Shown in pieces: positions 16,381 to 24,408 of a stretch of 33,093 bases of DNA. How positions within the stretch are numbered: the stretch's first letter is position 1; each line of letters starts with the position of its first letter. The stretch is from an uncultured Clostridium sp. (GTDB taxonomy: Bacteria; Bacillota; Clostridia; TANB77; CAG-508): positions 1 through 33,093 of the forward strand of contig CANPHV010000006.1 in NCBI GenBank assembly GCA_947573965.1. The letters run 5' to 3'. The notes beneath the pieces are model-generated. The model saw only the letters and a program-made list of their open reading frames with translations, searched no databases and was not told the DNA's origin. The translations under genes and the position numbers were made by a program.

Positions 16381-17530
16381 TGAGGAATATTTAGCAGAAA
16401 TATACCAAAAGTATAGAGAAGTAAGTGATAAGGAACACAAAGATGAGTTTTATCAAATAAAATTTCAAACAAGTAAATACAAGCCTTTAAAAATGGTAGC
16501 CACTTTTGTTTTGACTATTGGTGTAATGGTTGGAATAGTTTATGCTACCAATGTAAACACGAGAAATCCTCAAGAAGATAGAAAAATATGGAAAGAACCA
16601 GAAGTGTATGAGTGGATGGAGCACGAGCCATTGGCGGAAGAAGAAATTGACAAATGTCTTTCAGAGAAAGAAGCAAGAACATTGGGAATGCAAATTTTAA
16701 TAAAAGTAGGACTAGAGGGAGAAACCATACAAAACATACAATTACAAAAAAACTTTTTTTCCCAAGAAAAGGAATGGCAAATGGCGTCTCAAAAAGCAAC
16801 GATAATATTAGAGGCAGAGACGGGAGAATTAAAATGTATTCAAGTTCCAACTTGGAACTATAAAATTCCCTACAATTATGGAATAACAAGACAAGAAGCA
16901 AAAGAAGTAGCCAAAGAATTATTAGAAAAATATAAACCACAAGGAGATACAGGAGAGTATGAGTTAATAAAGCTAACTAGAAATATGCAAACAGATGAGG
17001 ATTCTTATATTTGGTATGCACAGTTCTACAAAAAATATGGAGATTTGTTAAATCCTCATGAAGAAATTCAGATTGGATGGATTCCTACGATTAATGGGAT
17101 TTATTCACTAAATATTAAAAGGGGAGTGTATGAGAAAAATCCAGAAAAGATAAAGAAGGAAAAAGCAATTGAAATAGCTAAAGAAAAAGATAAACAAATT
17201 GAACCTGAGAAAGTAATTACATGTGTAGAGGCAGAAGTTAGAATTAGACAAATGAATGAAGAGGTCTATTTACGAGAAAATTATAAAGAAGAATATAATA
17301 ATCATGAATTCCTAAAGTATGGTACGACACGATTTAAAACAGAAGACAGGGTTCGAAAGGTTTGGTGTGTGGTACTTACCTATGATGAGATAAACAAAGA
17401 TGATACAGAAAAATATACGTATTTTGTGGATTGTACGACAGGGGAGATTATTGGTGGACACTGGTGGAGTGATTTAGATAGTGAAAAGGTAATAAGGGAA
17501 GATCCTTATAATTTTGCAAGCAAAGATTAA
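16370..17530 (+). CDS. Probable membrane anti-sigma factor with PepSY/YcdB-like external domain
   Basis: A 386-residue protein. Residues 1-45 are hydrophilic and cytoplasmic, one membrane helix is near 46-62 (MVATFVLTIGVMVGIVYA), and the remainder is extracytoplasmic. That part repeats units with a PepSY/YcdB look: KATIILEAETGELKCIQV, then RQEAKEVAKELLEKY, then a C-terminal VWCVVLTYDE ... YTYFVDCTTGEIIGG. The short N-terminal region would hold the sigma factor at the membrane. I chose ATG 16370 because GAGAAGGAGG (16351-16360) is well placed; a start at 16322 would add 16 residues inside the sigma gene. Anti-sigma function is inferred from the overlap and topology, not from a clear zinc-finger motif. 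Confidence 0.7.
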   Translation: MKANEEYLAEIYQKYREVSDKEHKDEFYQIKFQTSKYKPLKMVATFVLTIGVMVGIVYATNVNTRNPQEDRKIWKEPEVYEWMEHEPLAEEEIDKCLSEKEARTLGMQILIKVGLEGETIQNIQLQKNFFSQEKEWQMASQKATIILEAETGELKCIQVPTWNYKIPYNYGITRQEAKEVAKELLEKYKPQGDTGEYELIKLTRNMQTDEDSYIWYAQFYKKYGDLLNPHEEIQIGWIPTINGIYSLNIKRGVYEKNPEKIKKEKAIEIAKEKDKQIEPEKVITCVEAEVRIRQMNEEVYLRENYKEEYNNHEFLKYGTTRFKTEDRVRKVWCVVLTYDEINKDDTEKYTYFVDCTTGEIIGGHWWSDLDSEKVIREDPYNFASKD

Positions 17531-17576
17531 TATGAAATAGATTTTATAATTCAATATCAAAATGAAATTAGGATGT

Positions 17577-17601
17577 AAAAAGGATGCGAAAAGCATCCTT
17601 T
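17577..17601 (-). terminator. Terminator of the Nudix gene
   Basis: AAAGGATGC (17579-17587) and GCATCCTTT (17593-17601) form a 9-bp stem. On the minus strand it begins at the Nudix stop codon and ends in a T run (complement of A577-581). It may also halt convergent transcripts from the anti-sigma gene, though the plus-strand T run is poor. Confidence 0.75.
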
Positions 17602-18148
17602 AATATTTATGCAAATAATTGATTAATTCATCATAAACAGGTTTTCTTTCTACAATAATTTTTTTATCACATAATTCCATCAATTCATTAACAGATACGA
17701 ATTTAATGGCTTGTACTTCAGATTCTTGCATTTTGATATCTTCGGTAGAAAGGTTTTCTTTTCTTAAAATAAAGAAATCATAGAATTGATTTTCAATAAA
17801 ATCATCTCCATATTTTGCCTGTGTTCGATAAGAGAACATGTAACGAAAAGATTTAATATCTACATTATATCCTAAACTAACACTAACTTCCTCGTTGATT
17901 TCTCGGGCAGCCGCAGATAAGGCATCTTGCCCAGTTGAAATGTGACCAGCTACCGAAATGTCCCACATACCTGCATTTTTTTCTTTGTTGTTTGACCTTT
18001 GTTGTAGTAAGATTTCATTTTTATCATTAATGATTGCAACAACAATTGAACGGTGCCATAAACCTCTTTTATGAATTTCATCACGAGGCAAAATATCTCC
18101 TGTTTTAATCCCATTTTCATCTAAAACATCAATTAATTCTTTACTCAT
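17600..18148 (-). CDS. Nudix hydrolase of the IPP-isomerase-like/YfcD type
   Basis: A 182-residue protein. The N-terminal ELIDVLDENGIKTGDILPRDEIHKRGLWHRS is typical of the Nudix branch that includes IPP isomerase type 1 and YfcD-like hydrolases. The Nudix box, GHISTGQDALSAAAREINEEVSV near residues 68-90, keeps the REx-x-EE metal ligands. It has Gln where the motif usually has the first Glu and Ser in place of the last Gly. The conserved HRS pair and QQRS support the YfcD-like group. The substrate is unknown; a diphosphate compound is expected. An AAGGAGGAAA ribosome site supports the start. It is transcribed opposite to its neighbours as a single gene. Confidence 0.85.
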   Translation of the reverse strand: MSKELIDVLDENGIKTGDILPRDEIHKRGLWHRSIVVAIINDKNEILLQQRSNNKEKNAGMWDISVAGHISTGQDALSAAAREINEEVSVSLGYNVDIKSFRYMFSYRTQAKYGDDFIENQFYDFFILRKENLSTEDIKMQESEVQAIKFVSVNELMELCDKKIIVERKPVYDELINYLHKY

Positions 18149-18218
18149 ATTATTTCCTCCTTAGAATTTATTTCATTTGTTAAGTTGATAGAAAATAGGA
18201 ACAATTTATGCTATTTTC

Positions 18219-18247
18219 GAATTTTCCTTCCTAGAAAAGCATACAAT
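18219..18247 (+). promoter_or_regulatory. Sigma-E-like (sporulation) promoter
   Basis: GAATTTT (18219-18225) and CATACAAT (18240-18247) are 14 bases apart. The mother-cell sigma-E consensus in Bacillus/Clostridium is about KMATATT-N14-CATACAHT, so six of seven -35 positions and all of the -10 fit. It lies 30 bases before the deacetylase start, which suits a PdaB-like sporulation gene. Confidence 0.5.
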
Positions 18248-18277
18248 TAAAATAGCTTTAAATGGGAGGGATTTTTA

Positions 18278-19058
18278 ATGTTTTTCGTATTTAACAAACA
18301 AAAAATATATACCTATCTAGTATCCATCGTAACCGTTGTACTACTATTTTGTGTAGCAGGAAGCATAAACAACACAAGCAGTGGAAAAAATGCTGTGCAA
18401 ACAGCTAGTACAACAGACAAATTATTACCAATCTACAATGTGCAAACAGAACAGAAAAAAGTTGCCTTCACCATGAACTGTGCTTGGAATGCCGATGACA
18501 TCGATAGTATCTTAAAAACCTTGCAAGACAACAACACCAAAATAACCTTTTTCATGGTAGGAGACTGGATAGAAAAATATCCAGAAGCAGTCAAAAAAAT
18601 ACACGAAGCAGGGCATGAAATAGCAAGTCATAGTGACACACACCCACATGTGAACAATTTAAGTTATGAAAAAAACATAGAAGAAATTGAAAAAAGCAAT
18701 GACAAAATTGAAAAAGCAACAGGAAAAAGAACCAAAATCTATCGAGCACCTTATGGAGAATACAATGATACGGTTATCAAAGCCACGCAAGATAAAGGCT
18801 ATTTTTGCATACAGTGGAGTTTGGATACCTTAGATTACACTGGGTTAACACGGAGATGAAATGTGGAAGAGGCTAGATGAAAAAATCAAATCAGGAGATA
18901 TCATCTTAAGTCATAATGGAACCAAACATACTGCCGATAGCCTAGACAAATTACTAAAAAACATCAAACAAAAAGGATTAGAGGTGGTTACTGTATCAGA
19001 CTTAATTTATTCCGAAAATTATACAATCAATCATAATGGAACCCAAATCAAAAAATAA
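18278..19058 (+). CDS. Polysaccharide deacetylase (PdaB-like), read through a +1 shift at CGG
   Basis: A 259-residue product when joined. A short N-terminal membrane anchor (residues 10-32) precedes the NodB-type deacetylase domain: KITFFMVGDWIEKYPEAVKK, the metal-binding GHEIASHSDTHPHV, YRAPYGEYN, IQWSLDTLDY and SGDIILSHNG. The usual TFDDG base/metal motif appears as FTMNCAW followed by NADD, a variant that I believe is shared by a clostridial PdaB-like group. The frame breaks at CGG 18851-18853; skipping C18851 gives the expected LTGDEMWKRLDEK. Without it the protein stops after 193 residues and loses the conserved DIILSHNG end. A GGGAGGG ribosome site precedes the ATG. Together with the sigma-E-like promoter, this suggests a role in spore or cortex wall modification, though other peptidoglycan or glycan substrates are possible. 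Confidence 0.8.
18851..18854 (+). other. CGG-A +1 frameshift site in the deacetylase
   Basis: The zero frame reads TTA ACA CGG AGA TGA. Dropping C18851 reads TTA ACA GGA GAT GAA ATG TGG and joins the two halves at a glycine in a conserved stretch. Confidence 0.75.
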
Positions 19059-19117
19059 AATGTATAAAATTAACAAAAAAGGAAAGAATAATAACAAATG
19101 AGTATAGGGGATAGAAA

Positions 19118-19621
19118 ATGTCATTTATAGGAGTCATTGCAAGCAAAAAATGTTTTGAAAATATCAAAAAGAAAATGGCAGAAGAAATAAAAGAAGAAAC
19201 CATTAATTTGCTTCCAATCAATTTAAGAAGTATAGAAAATGTAAAAAATATAAAATTTGAAACCGTCATCGTAGAAGATAATATACAAAAATTTCAAAAC
19301 CATAAAGAAATACTAGAAAAAATTTTAGAGAATGCACAATATGTACTAATTAATACCGATAAAAATAAAGAAATCAAAAAAGAACCAAACCAAATAACTT
19401 ATGGACTAAATCAAAAAGCAGATGTTACAGTATCTAGCATAAGCGAAACAGACATTTTAGTTTATTGGCAAAAAAGCTTGCAAGACAAAGAAGGAAACAA
19501 AATAGAAATCGAGGAAAGAAGGATAAAAAAAGAAGAAAGACAGCTTCTAAAAACCTATGAGATATTGATTGTTTATACACTTTTTAAGATATATACAAAA
19601 GCCATAATGAAGCAAATATAG
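19118..19621 (+). CDS. Uncharacterised protein with a Mur-ligase-like C-terminal stretch
   Basis: A 167-residue protein with no signal peptide or membrane helix. The N-terminal half (SFIGVIASKKCFENIKKKM, then SIENVKNIKFETVIVEDN) alternates helices and strands. The stretch NAQYVLINTDKN followed by ITYGLNQKADVTVSSI resembles the segment after the nucleotide-binding core of Mur ligases, where a TYGL/aDV pattern occurs. A P-loop is missing, so it cannot be an active ligase by itself. I recall similar proteins in other Clostridia but cannot name a function. The ribosome site is poor (AGGGGATAG). It lies between the deacetylase and the SSB-like gene, which has its own promoter. Confidence 0.6.
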   Translation: MSFIGVIASKKCFENIKKKMAEEIKEETINLLPINLRSIENVKNIKFETVIVEDNIQKFQNHKEILEKILENAQYVLINTDKNKEIKKEPNQITYGLNQKADVTVSSISETDILVYWQKSLQDKEGNKIEIEERRIKKEERQLLKTYEILIVYTLFKIYTKAIMKQI

Positions 19622-19660
19622 GAAAAATCTAACTTTTTTGAATAAAATTAACTTTTTATG

Positions 19661-19689
19661 TAGACAAAACCAAAAAAATAGTGTATAAT
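19661..19689 (+). promoter_or_regulatory. Promoter of the SSB-like gene
   Basis: TAGACA (19661-19666) and TATAAT (19684-19689) are 17 bases apart, about 75 bases before the start codon. Confidence 0.65.
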
Positions 19690-19763
19690 AATAACTGTAA
19701 TGAATCGTGCATAAGGAAAAAAATACAAATCGATAAAAGATGAAAAATAGGGAGGAAGAGAGA

Positions 19764-20477
19764 TTGGATACAAATTATTTAGAAAACAACTATTTAACAT
19801 TAGTTGGAAAAGTTACAGGAGAAAAAGAATTTAGTCATGAAATTTATGGAGAAAGATTTTATACTTTCAAACTAGGAATTCCACGTTTAAGTGGAAATCA
19901 AGACATAATACCAATTACCATATCAGAGAGACTTGTAGGAGAAGATACCTTACAAGAAGGCAAAAAACTATTAGTAAAAGGTCAATTCAGGTCATATAAC
20001 AGTTATGAAAATGAAAGAAACCGACTAATCTTAACCGTATTTGCCAAAGACGTAATGGAAGTAGAAGAAGAGGAAATCGAAGAAGAAGAAAATGAAATCA
20101 TTAGAAAAGACACTATTACAAATGAAGTAGTATTAGTAGGATATTTATGCAAAAAGCCAATTTATAGACAAACACCATTTGGAAGAGAAATATCAGACAT
20201 ATTACTTGCTGTTAATAGAGCTTACAACAAATCAGATTACATTCCATGTATTAGTTGGGGAAGAACGGCAAGATTTTGCCAAAACTTAGAAGTAGGTTCA
20301 CAAGTAAAAGTAATAGGAAGAGTTCAATCTAGAACGTATGAGAAAAAATATGAAGATGGAACCGTTCAAAATAGAGTAGCATATGAAGTTTCTGTGGGAA
20401 GTTTAGAAGTCATCAAAGAAAAAGAAATCGAAAAAGAAGAAGCAGTAAGCGAAACAGAAAATCAAGAAGCTGTATAA
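19764..20477 (+). CDS. SSB-like protein with two OB-fold domains
   Basis: About 237 residues from the TTG at 19764, which follows GGGAGG at 19750-19755 with good spacing; the ATG at 19740 would add eight residues that are mostly this ribosome site. The first OB domain (LVGKVTGEKEFSHEIYGERFYTFKL, then LVKGQFRSYNS) and the second (VVLVGYLCKKPIYRQTPFGREISDILLAVNR, then ISWGRTARF, VKVIGRVQSR) are joined by an acidic linker (VEEEEIEEEENE). The second is the better match to single-stranded DNA-binding proteins. The acidic tail is short and lacks a clear DDDIPF-type end. Two OB domains on one chain suggest a dimer replacing the usual tetramer. A role in replication, repair or plasmid-like maintenance is inferred. 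Confidence 0.8.
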   Translation: MDTNYLENNYLTLVGKVTGEKEFSHEIYGERFYTFKLGIPRLSGNQDIIPITISERLVGEDTLQEGKKLLVKGQFRSYNSYENERNRLILTVFAKDVMEVEEEEIEEEENEIIRKDTITNEVVLVGYLCKKPIYRQTPFGREISDILLAVNRAYNKSDYIPCISWGRTARFCQNLEVGSQVKVIGRVQSRTYEKKYEDGTVQNRVAYEVSVGSLEVIKEKEIEKEEAVSETENQEAV

Positions 20478-20506
20478 AAATAAGGATTGTATAAGTTTTA
20501 ATAAAT

Positions 20507-20544
20507 AAAAAGTTGTAAAAGACTAGTCTTTTGCAACTTTTTTT
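20507..20544 (+). terminator. Terminator of the SSB-like gene
   Basis: AAAAAGTTG (20507-20515) pairs with CAACTTTTT (20534-20542), enclosing the perfect palindrome AAAAGACTAGTCTTTT (20517-20532), followed by a T run to 20544. Confidence 0.85.
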
Positions 20545-20583
20545 GATATAATCAAAAAAAATAAAAAGGAGACAAAGAAATTC

Positions 20584-22209
20584 ATGAAGAAACAAACTAA
20601 ATTTACGATATTAGCCATTGTGTTAATTGCTATCTTTTGTATTGCATTAACACCAGTAACATTTCAAAATGATACCTATTATACCATAAAGGTAGGAGAA
20701 CATATAGCACAAAATGGAATAGATGGACAAGACCCTTTTTCTTGGCACGAAGATTTAGCTTATACCTATCCACATTGGGGGTATGACTTAATTACCTATT
20801 TTATTTACCAAGCATTTGGCTATACAGGAATTTATCTAGCAACTTGTCTATTATCCATTGTACTAGGTATATCCATTTATTTTGTAAACACGAAACTAAC
20901 CAAAAATCAATTATTTTCGTTTTTTATCTCCATAGGTGTAATGTACGTATTAAGAGGATATATAGCAGCAAGAGCGCAATTAGTGACCTTTATTTTATTT
21001 ACTTTTACCATATATTTCATTGAGAAATTTTTAGCAACCAAACAGAAACGATATGCAGTAGGATTAATACTAATACCCCTTGCCATTGCTAATTTACATG
21101 TAGCTGTATTTCCTTTCTATTTTGTTCTATACCTGCCATATGTAGCCGAATATCTACTTGCTATCATGGCAGAAGTAGTGTTATATAGAAAAACAGATTT
21201 ATTTTTAATTAACTTAAAAATAAAGCAATATAGTAAAAAAGTAGGACAAGAAGAAAAAGTAGAAAAATTAAAGCAAAAACAAAAAGAGTTGGAAGCTAGA
21301 ATTGATAAAATTAAAATCAAAAGAAGCAAAGAACTACAAAATCCATACAAAGTAAAATTAACCAAAAATCCTAATATAAAATGGCTAATACTTATCATGA
21401 TAATCTGCATTTTTACAGGTCTTTTGACACCATTAGGAACTACACCATATACCTATTTAGCCAAAACTATGCAAGGAAACACAACAAATAATATTAATGA
21501 ACACTTACCTATGACATTATCAAGCGACAGTGACGCTATTTGTATGACAATTTTATTTTTAGCTATTTTGATTTTTACCAAAGCAAAAATTAGAATGAGT
21601 GACCTATTCATGTTAGGAGGATTGTTCTACTTAATGTTATCTTCGAGAAGGCAAATTAGCATGTTTACCATTGCAGGGTCTTTGATATTAAATCGACTAC
21701 TTATAAATCTAATGGAAATGTACATGGAAGAAAAAGCAAAAACATTGTTACCTAAAAAGATAGGAACCATTTTGATAATAGTAATCGTATTAGGTTTAAC
21801 CTACTATTTTGGAAAAGACAAATGGAAAGCAGACTATGTAGACGAAAGCACCTATCCAACGAAAGCATGTAATTTTATATTAGAAAACATCGATATTAAA
21901 ACGGCAAAATTTTACAATGAATATAATTATGGAAGTTATATGTTATATAGAGGAATACCAGTATTCATTGACTCAAGAGCGGATTTATATGCCCCAGAAT
22001 TTAGTGGAAAAGAAGAAGACATTTTTATGGATTTTATTGATACCTCTAATATAGGAAAATTCTATGGCGATATTTTTGAGAAATATGGCATGACACATGT
22101 AATTACTTATAAAAATTCGAAAGTAAATATGATTATTACAAAAACACAGCCAACTAAATATAAAGAATTGTACCAAGATGATTATTTTGTGATATATGAA
22201 ATATTATAG
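20584..22209 (+). CDS. Multi-pass membrane protein, probably GT-C-type glycosyltransferase-like
   Basis: A 541-residue protein with about ten to twelve membrane segments. The first external loop reads FQNDTYYTIKVGEHIAQNG, then DPFSWHEDLAYTYPHWGYDL. A D-containing motif followed by a tryptophan-rich WGYDL segment is typical of GT-C lipid-linked-sugar transferases with an EWL-like loop. A charged, coiled-coil stretch (about residues 205-255) interrupts the membrane part in the cytoplasm. The C-terminal external part contains FIDSRADLYAPE, a motif common in this membrane protein class. The sugar and acceptor are unknown, and the family assignment rests on pattern only. An AAAAGGAG ribosome site precedes the ATG, with a slightly long spacing. 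lspA starts 11 bases after the stop, so it is probably in the same operon. Confidence 0.6.
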   Translation: MKKQTKFTILAIVLIAIFCIALTPVTFQNDTYYTIKVGEHIAQNGIDGQDPFSWHEDLAYTYPHWGYDLITYFIYQAFGYTGIYLATCLLSIVLGISIYFVNTKLTKNQLFSFFISIGVMYVLRGYIAARAQLVTFILFTFTIYFIEKFLATKQKRYAVGLILIPLAIANLHVAVFPFYFVLYLPYVAEYLLAIMAEVVLYRKTDLFLINLKIKQYSKKVGQEEKVEKLKQKQKELEARIDKIKIKRSKELQNPYKVKLTKNPNIKWLILIMIICIFTGLLTPLGTTPYTYLAKTMQGNTTNNINEHLPMTLSSDSDAICMTILFLAILIFTKAKIRMSDLFMLGGLFYLMLSSRRQISMFTIAGSLILNRLLINLMEMYMEEKAKTLLPKKIGTILIIVIVLGLTYYFGKDKWKADYVDESTYPTKACNFILENIDIKTAKFYNEYNYGSYMLYRGIPVFIDSRADLYAPEFSGKEEDIFMDFIDTSNIGKFYGDIFEKYGMTHVITYKNSKVNMIITKTQPTKYKELYQDDYFVIYEIL

Positions 22210-22220
22210 GAGAGAGGGAA

Positions 22221-22760
22221 ATGGAAAAAGAAGAAAAAGCCCTTATTAAAAATAAAAAATTATCCAAAGAAGCATGGCTATTTATTAGTATTGTAATTGG
22301 TATAGTTGTATTAGACCAAGCACTTAAAATTTGGGTACAAAACATAGGAGAATTAGCTGTTATACCAGGAATATTGAAGTTTAAACTAAATGAAAATACC
22401 AGTGCAGCGTATGGAATTGGTTCTAATTCTACCCTAACTTATGTAGCAACGAATATCGTAATTTTGGGAGTTATTTTTAAATTTATCACAACACAAAATG
22501 CATTTGTAGATACCAAATTAAAAGTTTTCTTAAGCTTTATTTTAGCGGGAGGTATTTCTAATGTAATAGAGCGAGTGATAAGAGGTTATGTAACAGAATT
22601 TATGGATTTTGGAGAAGTCATAAATTTTCCTGTATTTAATTTAGCTGATATCTTTATTATCATTGGATTTGTAGCCATGGCAGCTATTTTTGCAAGCTTT
22701 ACCGTCAAAGAATGGAGAAGCAAAAAGGTAGAAAAAAGTTTGAAAGATAATGACAAGTAA
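22221..22760 (+). CDS. lspA: Lipoprotein signal peptidase (LspA)
   Basis: A 179-residue membrane aspartyl protease that cleaves lipoprotein signal peptides after lipidation. The family motifs are in order: VLDQALKIWVQ, KLNENTSAAYGI, GGISNVIERVIRGYVTEFMDF and FNLADIFIIIG, with four membrane helices. Two positions differ from the norm. The GN..DR motif reads SN..ER, and the first catalytic Asp (usual VVDF) appears as Glu126 (VTEF). The second, D143 in NLAD, is intact. The acidic chemistry may be kept, but this should be noted. GGAGAGAGGG precedes the ATG. A RluD-type gene follows 24 bases later, the common lspA-rluD order. Confidence 0.88.
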   Translation: MEKEEKALIKNKKLSKEAWLFISIVIGIVVLDQALKIWVQNIGELAVIPGILKFKLNENTSAAYGIGSNSTLTYVATNIVILGVIFKFITTQNAFVDTKLKVFLSFILAGGISNVIERVIRGYVTEFMDFGEVINFPVFNLADIFIIIGFVAMAAIFASFTVKEWRSKKVEKSLKDNDK

Positions 22761-22784
22761 CAAAAAAGAAGGGAACGAAAAGGG

Positions 22785-23693
22785 ATGGACAGTTTTGTAG
22801 TAAAAAAGGAAGAAGAAAATAACCGAATTGATTGTTATCTAGCTAAGAAAAAAGACCTTTCTCGAGTAGCAATTCAAAGGCTAATTGGAGAAGAGAAAAT
22901 ATTAGTAAAAGGCAAAAAAACAAAACCTTCCTATAAAGTGCAAGAAAACGATGAAATAACAATCGAAGAGGAAAAACCAAAAGAAATAGAACTAAAAGCA
23001 CAAGATATCCCCATAGAAATCGTTTATGAGGATGATGACATGATAGTGGTAAACAAGCCAAAAGGGATGGTGGTTCATCCTGCTAATGGAAATCCAGACG
23101 GAACGTTAGTAAATGCCATTATGGCGATTTGCAGGGATAGTTTATCTGGGATTGGGGGAGAGATTAGACCTGGAATTGTCCATCGAATTGACAAAGACAC
23201 TTCAGGAATTTTAATGGTTGCCAAAAACGATAAAGCTCATATCGCTTTAAGTGAGCAAATTAAAAACCATGAAGTCAAAAAAACTTATATTGCATTAGTA
23301 AGAGGCATTGTAAAAGAAAATGAGGCAACCATCAAAATGCCAATTGGAAGAAGCACAAAAGATAGAAAAAAAATGGCAGTTACCCAAAATGGAAAAGAGG
23401 CAATTACCCATTTTAAAGTATTACAAAGATATCCAAAACATAATTGTACTTTACTAGAAGTCAAAATAGAGACAGGAAGGACCCATCAAATAAGGGTTCA
23501 TTTATCTCAAATAGGCTATCCTATCCTAGGAGATACCACCTATTCTAATGGGAAAAATGAGTGGGGAATTCAAGGTCAATGCTTGCATGCAAAGAGTTTA
23601 CAGTTGAAACATCCAACAACTAACAAAGAGATGGTTTTAGAGGCAGATTTGCCAACGTATTTTCAGGAGATTTTAGAAGAATTAATGGTTTAA
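22785..23693 (+). CDS. RluA/RluD-family 23S rRNA pseudouridine synthase
   Basis: A 302-residue enzyme that converts specific uridines of large-subunit rRNA to pseudouridine. An N-terminal S4 RNA-binding domain (NRIDCYLAKKKDLSRVAIQRLI) is followed by the catalytic domain with the family signature RPGIVHRIDKDTSGILMVAK, whose Asp is the catalytic residue, and GRTHQIRVHLSQIGYPILGD near the end. Length and order match RluD of Firmicutes (YlyB type). It lies directly after lspA as in many Firmicutes. The weak ribosome site GGGAACGAAAAGG precedes the ATG. The exact target uridines cannot be read from the sequence. Confidence 0.93.
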   Translation: MDSFVVKKEEENNRIDCYLAKKKDLSRVAIQRLIGEEKILVKGKKTKPSYKVQENDEITIEEEKPKEIELKAQDIPIEIVYEDDDMIVVNKPKGMVVHPANGNPDGTLVNAIMAICRDSLSGIGGEIRPGIVHRIDKDTSGILMVAKNDKAHIALSEQIKNHEVKKTYIALVRGIVKENEATIKMPIGRSTKDRKKMAVTQNGKEAITHFKVLQRYPKHNCTLLEVKIETGRTHQIRVHLSQIGYPILGDTTYSNGKNEWGIQGQCLHAKSLQLKHPTTNKEMVLEADLPTYFQEILEELMV

Positions 23694-23706
23694 TAAGGAG
23701 GAAAAT

Positions 23707-24390
23707 ATGCCATCATGGATTACTCATTTAGTGACAGCAAAAAAGATAAAACACCAAGAGGAAGAAAATGAATTTATTTTTGCTAATATTATGCCAGATA
23801 TTTTAGAAGGATATAACGTTCAAGAAGTATCCAAAATCGTGAGAGATTATCAAACACATTATCCAAAAAAACAAGAAATTAATGGCATAACAATTCCAGT
23901 ACCAGATATCCAAAAGTTTAAAGAACAATATCGAGAAAAGTTGCAAAATCCAATTATTAAGGGATATTATTGTCATCTACTAACAGATTATTATTGGAAT
24001 ACATACACCTATGAAAATTATTTTGAGAACTATAAAAAAGAGGAAGATTTAGTAAAGATAAGACTAAATAAAGGAGAAGAAAAAATTCTTAAATGGGATG
24101 AAGCAGTAAGAATAAAGCAAAGAGATTTTAAAAATTTTACGAATTATCTAAAAGACAAAGAAAAAATAACAATACCTTATTATGCCCCAAAAATAAGAGA
24201 ATACAGTAAAGATTTAATAGAATTTGAATATGCAGAAGCAGACATTAAAAATACGATTTTTTCCATACAAAAAATGTTAAAAAGTCAAGAAAAAGAGGAA
24301 AAAGAATATCAATTATTTACAAAAGAAGAATTAGTCAAGAAATTAGAAGAGAGTGTTTTATTTATTGAGGAAAAATTAATTTCAATTTAG
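23707..24390 (+). CDS. Zinc-dependent phospholipase C-like protein
   Basis: A 227-residue protein. The start (PSWITHLVTAKKI), NIMPDIL, and the central GYYCHLLTDYYWNTY have the spacing of His and Asp metal ligands seen in the zinc-dependent phospholipase C-like/S1-P1-fold group (PF00882-type), often annotated as hydrolases of unknown substrate. There is no signal peptide, so it would act in the cytoplasm, unlike secreted phospholipase C. The C-terminal third is Lys/Glu-rich and helical. An AAGGAGGA site precedes the ATG, which lies 14 bases after the pseudouridine synthase gene and inside the same operon. The family assignment is moderately sure and the activity is not. Confidence 0.55.
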   Translation: MPSWITHLVTAKKIKHQEEENEFIFANIMPDILEGYNVQEVSKIVRDYQTHYPKKQEINGITIPVPDIQKFKEQYREKLQNPIIKGYYCHLLTDYYWNTYTYENYFENYKKEEDLVKIRLNKGEEKILKWDEAVRIKQRDFKNFTNYLKDKEKITIPYYAPKIREYSKDLIEFEYAEADIKNTIFSIQKMLKSQEKEEKEYQLFTKEELVKKLEESVLFIEEKLISI

Positions 24391-24408
24391 AAAAAAGGAA
24401 GAAGGAAA

